From the NCBI GenBank assembly GCA_030549205.1, contig JAUKTV010000003.1, forward strand, positions 1,054,001-1,118,000: a stretch of DNA of 64,000 nucleotides. The letters run 5' to 3'. Positions within the stretch are counted from its first letter, which is position 1, and every line of letters begins with the position of its first letter. The notes beneath the pieces are model-generated. The model had not been told where the DNA came from. It searched no databases and saw only the letters and a list, made by a program, of their open reading frames with translations. The position numbers and the translations under genes are program-made. This stretch comes from Apiosordaria backusii. Taxonomy: Eukaryota > Ascomycota > Sordariomycetes > Sordariales > Lasiosphaeriaceae. Positions 33,941 through 45,775 of the stretch are shown piece after piece.

Positions 33941-35881
33941 TCAATCTGGCGAGGGACTTTTCGCGGACGTCATGCTCTCTGGGGTCGGGGGTATCTCAAC
34001 AGGTCTCCATGGCAGCCCTGGTCCGGCAAAAGCATCCGGGCTACCGGCAGCATCGCGGCCAATAAGCATGGAGGGGAAGCGAATCTCAACCTATGTGTGG
34101 CACTTATTGTCAGACTAGTTCTACTCATGAAACCTCAGACAATGGGTGTTATGTGCTTACATCATTAACAATGCGGGCGTACTTCAACCCGACACCGTCC
34201 GCAATCGCCCTTAGCCTCCCCTTGGCCCATGCCCGCTGTTCCTCGGTCGTGATGTCGTGATTTTTAACACAGGTCAGTGGCCATATCAGGAGATAGGCGG
34301 GAAGGCCTTTCGATGGCCCCTCGTCACCACAAGCAAAGCCCGAAATGCCCGAGTTTGTGTTAGGGTTGTCCGTTCGCTTCAAGTGCCAGCCGAAATGGTA
34401 AGGCACCGAGGCTAATATTTCAGAAATGGTTTCCTCGCAAATCTTCCTTGAGATATCAAACCCTGGGGTGGTTCGATAATCAGCTGGAGAACAGGTGTAG
34501 GCCGTCAGGCGAATGGTTAGCGCCGCGAGCAGCAGTCTAGAGACCCTTGAGAGATTCCAGGCACTGGCGGTGACGAAGTCAGGGTAGACATCGACGCGAC
34601 CTGGAAAAACTTCGATTCGGCCGTAGTTTCCACCTTTGTAAAGGCCGATGTCGTCCTCCCATACCCAACATAAAGTTTGAAAGCAGAACTGCTTTGGAAC
34701 CGAGGTTTGCCACCTGACAATCTCACGGTCTAAGGCCTGCGCCTTTTTAATAATTTGATGAATCTGGTCAATAGTCTGAGGAGACTTTCCGTGACCAGCC
34801 AGTAGGCGGTTTGATTCGGTTCGAAGGTCGGCGTACTTGAGCGCAAGATGCTGCGATGTGGCAAGAAAGGTCCTGTTTTCAGCACCAGACATCCACCAGT
34901 CCGTGCCAAAGGGTATTGGCATGCCTGAAGATAGTGTACGGGATACCAGTTGATGGCGAACAGCGGCGAACAGAAGCACGCCGATTTTTGTCCGACAAAT
35001 GTCATCTCGCCCTCGACATTTGATGATATTGACGGCGCCGTCGATATGTGACCGCCATGCCAACATACGGCTTTCTTGGTTGGCAGTAATGCTCTAATCA
35101 GAGCATCATAATGTTAGCACAATAGCACTGAGATATAGTAGGTCACCAGATCACGTACTTCATACAGAGAAAGCAGTAACACGGTAGCCAAAGTGGCGTG
35201 CGAAGTGGCTTTGGTCGGATGGCTGAGGGCTTTGTGTGTCTCACCAAGGGCAAGCGTGTGCTCTTTTAGAGATAGCTGAGCCAGATCGACACTGTCGGAC
35301 CGGTTATGGTGGTTGAGCAGAGCAAATGCGCAGGCGTTGAAGGCGTAGCGCAAACAGCTTCCAGGAGGTTCTGATTCGATAAGAGGAACGAGGAACTCCA
35401 TGAAGCCATGTGGGGTCCTTTCTAGGGGCATGAGGATAAAGTTGGAGGCAAAGTAACATGATGCCCGCTGTGCAAGAGGTACAGTTAGGACTGGCGATGG
35501 GCTCGAGCTGTCCCGGTCCCATGACTGAGGCTCTTCTTGCACAAAGACAAGAGCGCGAGAGCTGGATTCGGCAGCGCCTGAGTGAGGTGAGGGTGCTGAT
35601 GTTTTCGAGCTGCGCAGCCGGTGAACGGTAGATTTGGTCTGATCTCGGTGGACGATCTCGAACTCAGGCCGGTAGCCACCGCACTCTCTCCTGGACTTTT
35701 CACAGCGCTTGCAGGTAGGTTTGCCTTCGTCACACTGTAACGAGGAAGTTACATCGGCAGTTGGTCAGCATACTTATAGCGAGGACGGACGCGTGCTATG
35801 GTACCAGAATCCATTATTCACCTTTATACGGCGCTGCCGACATGTGCGGCACCCCCTCGAGGGCTTCCCGCCGTAGACCAT
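33941..35881 (-). CDS. Zn2Cys6 transcription factor (Fungal_trans_2 type), intact
   Basis: Model complement(join(33941..34090, 34161..35093, 35159..35734, 35822..35881)), 572 residues; all four junctions are phase 0, with introns of 70, 65 and 87 nt. The zinc cluster is split by intron 1: SRGCRTCRQRRIK then CDEGKPTCKRCEKSRREC, spacing C-X2-C-X6-C-X6-C-X2-C-X6-C, all six cysteines present. A Ser-rich linker follows, then the PF11951-type regulatory domain (residues about 120-510; SHATLATVLLLSLYE, MLAWRSHIDGAVNIIKCRGRD). The last exon adds a Pro-rich tail. Nuclear, DNA-binding role is certain from the cluster; target genes cannot be read. The 296 bases upstream (35882-36177) hold its promoter, with GCGGGG/CCCGC-like CreA-type sites near 36045-36070. 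Confidence 0.88.
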
Positions 35882-36772
35882 CTCGGACAATGCGCAGAGT
35901 CGACATGTAAGAAGCTCACAAGTATCGCGTCACGATATGGCCCAAGAATTGGATTCGAGCCGCGATGCTGGGGTTTCGACGGCGGGTCGTGATTGTTCGT
36001 GGTCAGGTCCTCGCAGCATCCGAACCGATGAGAGGTGGAACCCTGCGGGGTTCTTCAGCAGCAAGCGGGGGCATTGCCTCGGGGCATTGCCAAGGGAATA
36101 TTTTAAACTTTGGCTCTGTGAAGCCCCACCATTGTTCAGGGGCACGATGCCTTTCATCAGCTTCCAAGAACAGCTGGCCTTGCAAACGAAACGACGTTCG
36201 GGTCCAAGCATCTTGCTAAGACTTTTCATCCAAATTCAACACACGCTCAATCAACTACTTTAATTACTAATTCAACTACCAATTCAATATACAGGCCAAT
36301 ATATAGCCTGGCAATTGAACTAGTATAATTAAAACTAGCATATCAATTGCACATATTTTTAGCTACTTTTATATATGGTTATAGTGGTAATTAGCAATTC
36401 TATATAGGTAAGTGTATAAGTTAAAGATGGCTATTTAACTTAAAGAGTAGGCTTAGTATTAAAATATTACTGAGAAATAGGTGCTTGAGGTAAAAAATCT
36501 GTTCCTGTACTATTATGCAATATAGATCTTTTACTACCTCTTTTAATATACATTTTTAATAACTAATATACTATAATATAGCCAAAATGTAAAAAAATAT
36601 TAGAGTAATAAATGCTAATATATCTTATACTATATATATCTTTTTTTTTAAGCCTAAGTATTGGGAGCTGTTAAAAACTAATTAAATGTATATTTAAGCC
36701 TTTAGTTGATATATGTGCATGTTGAATTTGGTAAAAAGTCTTGGTAAGACGTTTGGGCCTGAACGTCGTTTC

Positions 36773-36777
36773 GTTTA
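36773..36777 (+). repeat. Left target-site duplication GTTTA
   Basis: GTTTA directly before the 5' LTR, matched by GTTTA at 44382-44386 directly after the 3' LTR. Five bases is the normal length for copia-type integration. Confidence 0.88.
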
Positions 36778-37611
36778 TGTTAAACTAGGTCCCTGTGAGG
36801 CCTAAGTTTACAGTAGGTGGCTGCTATTATACTACGTAGTGGAAGCTTAAGTTAGAAAGCCTACCCGACAGCTACCCGGCACTTGCCCGGCACCTTACTT
36901 CACTGCAGGGCTATTCAAAGGCCTGCATCCCGCTAACCAGTGGGCTAAACTGCCTGTAATTTTATATTCAGGCTATTAAGGCCTACTACTGTAGGCAATA
37001 TAAGTGGCCTAACCCTAACCCTACGTTGACCTGCACTTTGGGTTAGGGGTATTCGGTTTCGCGGCCCTTTTGTATAGCCGTAAGTCGATTTTTAAAGAGC
37101 TGTAAACTATACTAACTTAGCTGCCTATAAGACCTATAACCAACTACTGGGCTGGCCAAATTAGCCAAGAATTGGTAGGCCTATAGTTAAGTAAGTATAT
37201 TATTACTATACTAAATTATAGGCCTATAGGCTCTGTAGGTCGGGAGCTATAGAAGGCTTGGCAAGTAGTTTATAAGGCTTAGCAAACCTCAAGTTTAACT
37301 AAGCTATACTCTGGCCTATCTGCCTACTAAGGTATATAAGGTACCGTATATTAGTCGGTAGGTATATAGTAGAGGTCAAGTATAAACCTTACTATAGAGA
37401 CTATTATAGTAGATTTATAGAAGGCTAGTACTATAATACAATTGTTTACCTACTATATTTCTATTCTACAGTACTTACATAGTATTATATTCTAGTATAC
37501 TAGTACTAAGCTATAGATATTATACATAAGACTTCTACTATATTATAAGCTAGTATATAAGCACTAATTATAAGGCCCTTAAGCCTATAATTGGCTATAT
37601 CTATTTTAATA
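36778..37611 (+). repeat. 5' long terminal repeat (834 bp)
   Basis: Starts TGTTAAACTAGGTCC and ends TTTTAATA; the 3' LTR at 43548-44381 has exactly the same length. The usual terminal TG is kept here, and the usual CA is now TA. Near 37010 it carries AACCCTAACCCT, a telomere-like doublet kept in the other LTR. The left half is less mutated than the right half. Confidence 0.93.
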
Positions 37612-38399
37612 GATTATAAGCCTAGAAGATACTTAACTAGGTTATAGGTTTATAAGCTTAAGCTTAGAGCTTTTTATAAATAACGGTTTAAGCTACTATA
37701 GACTGTGCTATAAGTAGGCTATAAAAATCACTGATTTTAAAGCCTATCTATTAAGGTAGGGTTATAAGGTAAATACTAAGCTTACCTTACCTTATTAGGT
37801 TTTCCAGGAGCCTATAAGGTTTAAATTTACGTCTGCTACTAAATTTATTGCACTGTAAGGCACGTAAAAATTAGGCTTAACAGGATACTAAAGGCTTATA
37901 AGCTATAAGCTTATAAGAGTTAAAAATAGCCTCCTACCTTAACTATAGCCAGGTAGGTAGTTTTGTAAATCCTAAAGATAAGTAAAAAAGTAAGAAGGTA
38001 AAGCAATCTTTTTAACTACTACTGCTATTAGTAGTTACAATACTTTACTATATAAAATAGCCTATTCTTTAAGGCTTTTAAATACTATAGACTTAGCCTT
38101 CTTACTATATAAAGCAAACTACAATTAAAGCCTTAGTTAAAAACGGTATTAAGCTAAGGTTTTAAAGCCCTATAGAATGCTCTAACAATAAGTATACCAA
38201 GCCTTTTATAGATTTGAAAATGCAAAATACAGGGCCTAAATAAAGGTCTTTTAAAAAAGAAAAATCAGTAGATTCTTACCGTATATAGGCCTTTACTGTT
38301 CAATTAAAGAAGTAAAAGGCTTAAATTTAACAGTTATAAAGCGCTATAACTAAAGTAATAGAGCAGATTAAGCTTTTAATAGCGGCTTAAAGCGCTCTA

Positions 38400-41300
38400 A
38401 TATAGCTTAAGGCCACTATAACCACTCTTCTAATAGTAGCTAAAACTATATATTAAGAAGCTATAGCGGCCTACTAGCTAAGGTTTAAGGCTAATAGTAA
38501 TTCCGTTAAGGTCCTTTATACTACTATTACCATTAAGATAACTAAAAAGGTCTACAAATTCTCTACTAACTAAAGGCTTATAGGCCTTAAGAATTTCAAT
38601 CTATAGAAATAGGGCCTAAATATTATACTATATACTATCGATATAGCTACTTTTACAGAAAATCCTACTATAGTAACCTACTAAAGTAATACTAAATAGG
38701 CTCTACTATTAATATTACTTTAAAATAGTATAGCCTTAAGCCCCTAGGCTTCTATTTTATAATAAACAAACCCTATTAAAGCCTATAAACTACTTATTTA
38801 AAGATATTCCTATAGCACTAAATTACAGTAAAGGAACTTCTATAGAGAATACTACTCCTTAAACTTCTACCAATTTACAGGCTCTTTAATAGACTTTAAT
38901 GTTAAATTCTTTAATATAGTTAACCGGCTTATACTAGCCAGCATTAACTTCCAAACTATAGATTAAGTAAATTAATACTTATAGGCTATAAAAAAAAGCT
39001 TTCTATAGTAGGCTAAAAAGTAATAGAGCGCTATATAGACCGTTAAAGCGCTAAGCTAAAATATAAATACTATTAACCTAAGCTTTCTAATAGTAGACTT
39101 ATTAAAAGAACAATATATTCTAGCCTTTATAGCCGCTAAAGGCATAGCCTATAAAAGTAAAAAAGGCCCTTATAAAGGTACTAAAAAGAAGGTCTTTTTA
39201 AATAAGAAGCTTAAAAGTAATGGTAATAGTAGCTCTAATAGCTTAAGTAACTTTCTTTAAAAGAAAAAGAAGAAAGGCTTTAAAAGGCCTAAAGGCCTTA
39301 AAGAAAGGCTTAAAGTTAAAGATTTGTTTGCCTATATAGTAAACTCCTATAACTTAGCTTTAAAGGTCTTTAAAGACTCCGATAGTAATAATAGTAATAA
39401 AGGCATTTATATAGTGCCTATAGGACCTACTAAAGGTACTAAAAGCGCTAAAGGTAAGGCCTTAGTAATACTTTCTTTAAAGAATGCCCTTCTATATAAT
39501 ACTAGATCTACTAACTATATTATTAATAGTCGAAAATAGTTTACTAATTATAAGCCTAATAATAGCTTACTAAGGACAATTTACATAAGAGGAAGTCCCC
39601 TAACGCTTAAAGGCTCTAGAACTGCTATATTTATAGTACTTTTTTCAAAAGAACCTTTTAAATATACTAAGCTTAAGCTTAAAAATACTTTATATATTCT
39701 TCAGTTTAATATTAACCTTTTTAATAATATACTATACTATAAAGTTAGTAGTTAGGTTAAAAAGAAAGTACTATATAAGCTTAATAAAGCCTTAATAGTA
39801 GTATTCGATTTTAAAGCTTTAAGCTTTTTTTTAAAATTATAAAGGGTAGAAAGGCCTATTATTTACTATAATATAAGTTTTAACGTTATTAGTCGAAAGC
39901 GAAAATTAATAGTTAAGCTTCTTAATAGGCTTTTATTTTAAAAGGATAGCTATTTAAAGGTCGATTTAGACCTTTAAAGGCTTAGCAATAGGCCTATAGA
40001 GCTAAATAGCAATAGTACTATTAACTCTAATTCAAACGTTTAAAAGGTAAAGCCCTATAAGCTTAAAGGGTTTAAGTTTAGCTATAAAGAAGGCTATAGT
40101 TAAGGTAGACTTAAAGGAATAAAACTCCGTTAGCCTATAGAAGGCCTTAATAGCTTAAGTAATCCTAACTTTAGAGGATCTAGTTAGGGCAGACCTATTA
40201 AAAAGCTCCGTTAGCCTATAGAAGGCCCTAATAACTTAGATAACCTTAGCCTACTTAATTAAGAAAAAACTTAAGGGGGCTATATATTTAAGAAGGCTAT
40301 TAAAAATATCCTTAATACTGCTATAGATTACTATAGTAAATTACTTTAAATAGTACTAAAATAGTACGTTAGGTTAGATTATATAGGCCTAATACTACTA
40401 AAAAAGACCAGTAAAATTACTATTAAGCTTCTAAACTTAAATTAAATTAAAGAAGTAGATTTTCAATACTCGGCCTATAATAAAGTTAAGGCAGTAAGAA
40501 AGCTTCAATTTTCTACTATTCTAAACCTTCCTAAAGTCTTAGGTTCTATTAAAGGCAACACTTTTAAAATTAAGCTTATACCCTATAATAGGCTCCTTAT
40601 AGTATTGATTTTAGTAGACCGAAAATCCCGGTTTAAGTAGGCCTTTTACTTACTAAACGTTAAGGGACTAACTATACTAAGCGCTATTAAAGGCTTTTTT
40701 AAAGATTTAAAGAATCGCTATAATAGATACCCTATCTATTTCTACTATAATAGTAAAAAGGAAATTAAATATAAATTATAGGCCTAGTTTTCTACTAAAG
40801 GTATTAAATTTTCTATTTTTAAGCCCTATATTTATAAGTAAAATAGCCTAATTAAACGCTCTATTAAAGTATTTTTAGACCAGTTATAGGCTACAATAGT
40901 ATTATTATAGCTTCCCTAGTATTCATAGTGCTATATAGTGCCTATAGTATTTAAATTAATTAACTATATAGCAGTTAATAATAAGGACCTAACTCCTTAT
41001 TAAACGTTCTATAATAAATTAAAGCCTTCCCTTTTTTACAAGTTAGACTTAAGTTAATTTAAGGCTATAGGCTTTTCTATAAAGTTTTTTATTTTAACTG
41101 AAAAAAGGTCTAGAGCTTTAAAGCTATAAGCTTATATAAAGCCTAGTAAGCTACTGGCCGTCTTTAAAAGTAAGACCTACTAAGTATAGATACCGGCTAA
41201 AAGGCAGTAATAAAATCTTCCTTTGTAAATATAGTAAATAAACCTACTATAATTTAAAATATTACTGCTATTTTAAAAAGAGATTTAGGCTAAAGAAGGG

Positions 41301-43060
41301 TAGAGCTACTATAATTAGTAAATAAAGATAGCAACCTACGTCTTAAATACGACTTAGTCAGCTGATTAAATTTGGAAATTGACCAAAAAGCCAATACTAA
41401 AAAATTCTCTAGTAGTAAGCCAATTAGTAGGCCTATTATTTAAAAAGCTATAATCGATAGCAGCCTAAAGCTTTTTAATAGGCCTATTATAGGCTTTAAA
41501 GTCGGCTTAAAACTTTCTATTAAAGACTATTTACTAATGAAAGTAGAAGAATTATACTTAAGTATAAATAAAGATATTAAAATAGGTATTAGCTAATTTA
41601 TTAAATCAATATTAACTAGGGCTAAAGCCTATTACTATAGAATCTTTAAAGGTCTTTTTAGTATTAGTTTATTACTTTAAATATTAAAATAAATATTAAA
41701 GAACTTTAAAAAATCCTACTAACTAAAGGCTATATATAGTAAATTCAGATAAATAGTTAATTAAAAAACCTTTAAGTTCTTTCTTTAAAGCACTTTCCTT
41801 AAAGACTATATACTATTGACTAATAGATTAATACTATATAAGAAAACCGATAAAGAAAATAGGCTTTTAAAGTTTAAAGTTAGGCTAATTATTAAAGGAT
41901 TTTTATAAAAGGAAGGTCTAGATTTTACAAAGACCTTTACCTTTATTATTATACTACTTACCTAATATATACTGTTAACTATAGTAGCTTTATTAGATTA
42001 GGAAATAGAGTAGATCGATTTTATAAAGGCATTTCTTAATAGTTATTTAAAAGAAAAGAATTATATAGTAATACTTAAGGGCTTCTATAAGTTTTACTAA
42101 TTAATAGACTTAGTTATTAAAACTAAGCTATATAGGTAAGGCTTTAAGCCTAAAACCAACTAAATAATTCGCCTTTTTAAAGCCTTATATAGCTTAAAGT
42201 AAAGCCTTAAACTTTCGTAAACTAAACTTACTAAGCTACTAAAAGAAGAGAGTTTTATAGCGTTAATTTCTAACTCTACTGTCTTTTATAATCCTAAGGC
42301 TAGGATTTTTATAGTAACTTACGTTAATAATTATTTAATTATAGGCTTTAATAAAGCCTATATTTAATAGCTTAAAAAGAGTTTAAATAAGGTCTATCTA
42401 ATAGAAAATAGAGGGCTAGCTTCTTTTTTTTAAAGGTTTAAATAATAAAAGATAGGCGTCGCTTTCTTTTATAGTTTAACTAAGCCTAGTATATATAGAA
42501 AGCGATTAAAACCTTTGGCTTTAAAAATAGCTATAAAATACTAATTCCTTTATAGTCTGGAATAGTAGCCTAGTATAAGGACCTTGAATTAAAAGGAAGC
42601 CCTATAAGTAAGTCGGATTATACGCTATTTTAGTATATAGTAGGTACTGTAATATATTTAATAATTTAAATAAGGCTTGATATTGCTTTTATAGTATAGT
42701 GGCTTTTAAAAAGTATACAATAGCCTACTATAATAAGCCTAAATGCTATTAAAAACCTTTTAAAGTATTTAAACGGTATAGAGAATTTAGTAATTGCTTA
42801 TAGCTATATTATTAGACTTACTAAAAAAGAAGGCACTATAGTACCTATAGGCTTTGCAGATTTAGACTTTATAAAGGATTTAAAGGACTTAAAATCTACC
42901 TATAGCTTTATATTTAAAGTAGCTAGAAGTTCTATAAGCTGGAAATTAAAGAAGGCTAGTACTATAAGCCTCTTTACTTTAAAGGCTAAAACTGATATGC
43001 TTATTAAGGCTATTTATAAGGCTCTATAAATTAGGGAAGTTTATAAGGAGTTAGGGTATA
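38400..43060 (+). pseudogene. Mutated gag-pol of the copia element
   Basis: Broken by many TAG/TAA stops. Recognisable parts: a gag-like stretch about 38400-39300; an open piece at 39324-39539 whose end (LLYNTRSTNYI) corresponds to the protease active site with Asp and Gly replaced; an integrase core about 40570-41200 with a degenerate QNS-type motif; reverse transcriptase about 41640-42500 with WEIE-like, DFIKAFLN and a catalytic box now TYVNNYLI near 42317; RNase H about 42840-43060. Frame is mostly kept, so point mutation, not deletion, caused the loss. Confidence 0.85.
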
Positions 43061-43547
43061 CTTTAGTAAGCTCTACCCTTCTATATAGTAACAATATTGG
43101 CTTTATAATTACTGCTTATAACCTAGCTCTTTATAATCGTATTAAGTATATATTACTAAAATACTATTGGATTAGGAAGTAAGTTAGGGTATTATAGGTT
43201 ACTATTAACTACTTAAATACTAAATAAATACCGGCTAATAGGCTAATTAAACTATTGGCTAGTTAAAGATTTAAGACCTTTATAGGTCTTTTAAGCTTAA
43301 GGAATAGGCCTATAGAGGAAAAGTTAGTAGAGGAATAGATTAAAAAACTACCCTTCCTATATTTAATTTTCCTTTATAATTTAGCTTATAAAAGTAGTTA
43401 CTTAACGCTTAAATATATAGGCCTTAACGCCTTATATACCTTGTATTTTAGTTTTTTAATTAGCTAGTTAGTTTATTAGTTTTAGCTTACTACGGTAGGC
43501 CTTAGATTTAAATCTAAGTTTACCACTTATTATAAGTAGAGAAGGGG

Positions 43548-44381
43548 TATTAAACTAGGTCCCTATAAGGCCTAAGTTTATAGTAGGTGGCTGCTATTAT
43601 ATTATATAGTAGAAGCTTAAGTTGGAAAGCCTATCCGACAGTTACCTAGCACTTGCCCAGTACTTTACTTTACTGTAGGGCTATTTAAAGGCCTATATTC
43701 TACTAACCAGTAGGCTAAACTGCCTGTAATTTTATATTTAGGCTATTAAAGCCTACTACTGTAGGCAGTATAAGTAGCCTAACCCTAACCTTACATTGAC
43801 CTACACTTTAGGTTAGGGGTGCTTGGTTTTACAGCCCTTTTATATAACTATAAGTCGATTTTTAAAGAGCTGTAAACTATACTAACTTAACTGCCTATAA
43901 GACCTATAGTTAACCATTAGGCTGGCCAAATTGGCCAAGAATTGGTAGGCCTATAGTTAAGTAGGTATATTATTACTATACTAAATTATAGGCCTGTAGG
44001 CCCTGTAGGTCGGAAGCTATAAAGGGTTTGGCAAGTGGTTTATAGGGTTTGGTAAACCTTGAGTTTAACCAAACTGTACTTTGGCCTATCTGTCCGTTAG
44101 GGTATGCGAGGTACTGTATATTAGTCAGTGGATATGCAGTAGAGGTCGAGTATAAACCTTACTATAGAGACTATTACAGTAGATTTATAAAAGGCTAGCA
44201 CTACAATACAATTGTTTACCTACTATATTTCTATTTTACAGTACCTGCGTGGTGCTGTATTCTAGTATACCAGTACTGAGCTATAGGTATCACGCATAAG
44301 ACTTCCGCTGCACTGTAAGCTAGTGTGTGAGCACTAATTATAGAGCCCTTAGGCCTGTAATTGGCCATATCTATTCCAATA
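43548..44381 (+). repeat. 3' long terminal repeat (834 bp)
   Basis: Same length as the 5' LTR. Starts TATTAAACTAGGTCC (original TG mutated to TA) and ends CCAATA. Its right half has more G and C than the matching half of the 5' LTR, so the outer part is the better preserved one. Confidence 0.93.
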
Positions 44382-44386
44382 GTTTA
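44382..44386 (+). repeat. Right target-site duplication GTTTA
   Basis: Copy of the five bases at 36773-36777. The next bases CAAGGC complete the interrupted inverted-repeat arm. Confidence 0.88.
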
Positions 44387-44391
44387 CAAGG

Positions 44392-45013
44392 CACAGAGTA
44401 CATAAGCGGGCATGATCTAGTCTCAGTAGCTTAGACCTTCTCTTTGACCCCGGTTGGGCTGCATAGGCTACTTGCATGTATAAGTGGGCCCTCCAGATGC
44501 ATTTCTCAGAGAAAGTCTGAGAACCCAAGTAGATTTTTGGGGAAAAAATGGCCGACTCCTATATAAATGAAAACTTACTTTTTCGATATATCATTAAATT
44601 TAATTACAACTAAAGTAGCTATAATAGTGTACCTTATATTAAAATAAAGCTCTACTTTCTAGCTATTTAATAGTACTTTTATTATTATTATAGCTATTAT
44701 ATTCGACTTTTAATCGAATTACTAAAACTTAAAAGAAAAATGGCTGAAATGATAATTTTTTCTTTTTACTAAAGATGATCTATACTAACTTTTTTAATAT
44801 AAAAGCTATTATAAAAAGAAATATACGCTGAAGATGGTCTTAAAAAGGGCTTTTTTAGCTATATTTTATATTCTTTATACTAGTAGTATTAGCTGAGTGA
44901 TGATCTAAAAAGTAATTTTTTATATATACTTTATATATATGTATATACTTTATATTATATTATTGGGCTAATTGGGTCATTATTTGAATTAAAATTGATA
45001 CGAAAAGCTTGGG
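44392..45013. other. AT-rich DNA after the retrotransposon
   Basis: The first 150 bases are of normal composition with no gene; from 44560 on it is AT-rich. Bases about 44890-45000 resemble a diverged copy of the 164-bp repeat unit (TTAGCTGAGTG and GGGCTAATTGGGTC arms). No ORF. Confidence 0.5.
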
Positions 45014-45088
45014 CATCATGTTGTGCATGGGTATGCACAACCTGTGTGGACATCATGTTGTGCATGGGCATGCACAACCTGTAGAGGA
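45014..45088. repeat. Two tandem copies of a 37-bp hairpin unit
   Basis: Units at 45014-45050 and 45051-45088 begin CATCATGTTGTGCATGGG. In each the stretch GTTGTGCATG is followed after GG by its reverse complement CATGCACAAC; the first copy has one C-to-T change. The DNA could form a 10-bp stem with a two-base loop. Function unknown. Confidence 0.85.
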
Positions 45089-45187
45089 TACCAAAACAGC
45101 TTGTCAGGTCTAGCTTCTTCTTCTTGACAATCAATTCAATGTAACCATTTTGACACTCATTATTATCACGCTGTCCTTTTCCATGTC

Positions 45188-45775
45188 AAAAATTATATAG
45201 CAGTATAGTCTATATGGTCTTATTCTACTGTGTAATTTTAGTCCTAATAGTGGCCTAATTGGCTGACCTGCAGTGTAGAAAGTGTAGATATATATATAGT
45301 ATATATACACTTTACACTATACCATTCAGCTAATATAGCTACTATTGGAACTAAAATTATACAGTAGTATGGTTTATATGGTCTTATATCACTGTGTAAA
45401 TTTAGTTCTAGTAGTGGCTATATTGATTAAGTGATAGTGTGGAAAGTGTCAATATATATAGGTATATACTAGATATCCTGTACTACAGCTTAGCTAATAT
45501 GGCTACTATTGAGACTAAAATTACATAGTAGTATAGTCTATATGGTCTTATACTACTGTGTAAATTTGGTCTTAGTGGTGGCTATATTGGCTGAGTGGTG
45601 TGGTATGAAGTGTGTATATATTGTATATATATCTATACTTTCTATAATGTAGGTCAGCTAATTGGGCCACAATTGGGATCAAAATTACACAGTAGAATAA
45701 GACTATATAGACCATACTGCTGTGTAATTCTAGTTTAAATAGTGGCCTAATTAGCCTAGTGGTGTAGTTGTAAGC
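45188..45775. repeat. 164-bp tandem repeat array, each unit palindromic
   Basis: The motif TGTGTAA recurs at 45229, 45393, 45557 and 45721, an exact spacing of 164 bp. From each start the arm reads roughly TTTAGT-TAGTGGC-TTGGCTGA; about 95-125 bp later its reverse complement appears (AGCTAAT-GGCTACTATTG-AAAATTA). A second, smaller palindrome (AGTATAGTCTATATGGTCTTAT) links neighbouring units. About three and a half copies. Mutations are mostly transitions. No coding capacity. Confidence 0.88.

Larger units (their letters stand above)
36778..44381 (+). mobile_element. Full-length Ty1/copia LTR retrotransposon, RIP-mutated
   Basis: 7,604 bp between GTTTA duplications. Domain order protease, integrase, reverse transcriptase, RNase H identifies Ty1/copia. 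Internal DNA is extremely AT- and TpA-rich. Nearly every glutamine codon CAG seems changed to TAG, and acidic catalytic positions are changed to Asn, as expected from C-to-T mutation on both strands. A purine-rich tract (AGTAGAGAAGGGG, 43535-43547) precedes the 3' LTR. I could not identify the primer-binding site after 37611. The element is non-autonomous and dead. It inserted into an older inverted-repeat element. Confidence 0.93.
36178..44391. mobile_element. Inverted-repeat element interrupted by a copia retrotransposon
   Basis: Bases 36178 to about 36245 match the reverse complement of about 36724-36777 continued at 44382-44391, once the retrotransposon is removed. The arms start GCCTTG(C/T)AAACGAAACGACG and stay similar for at least 65 bp, with differences almost all transitions. 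The uninterrupted element would be about 610 bp with an AT-rich centre and no coding capacity, so it resembles a MITE or other terminal-inverted-repeat relic. No clear target duplication was found outside it. Confidence 0.65.

Noticed and set aside
35940..36000. B-box-like GGCTCGAATCC on the minus strand
   Set aside because: No A-box or cloverleaf around it, so not a tRNA.
36778..44381. Ty3/gypsy identity for the LTR element
   Set aside because: Integrase lies before reverse transcriptase and RNase H, which is the Ty1/copia order.
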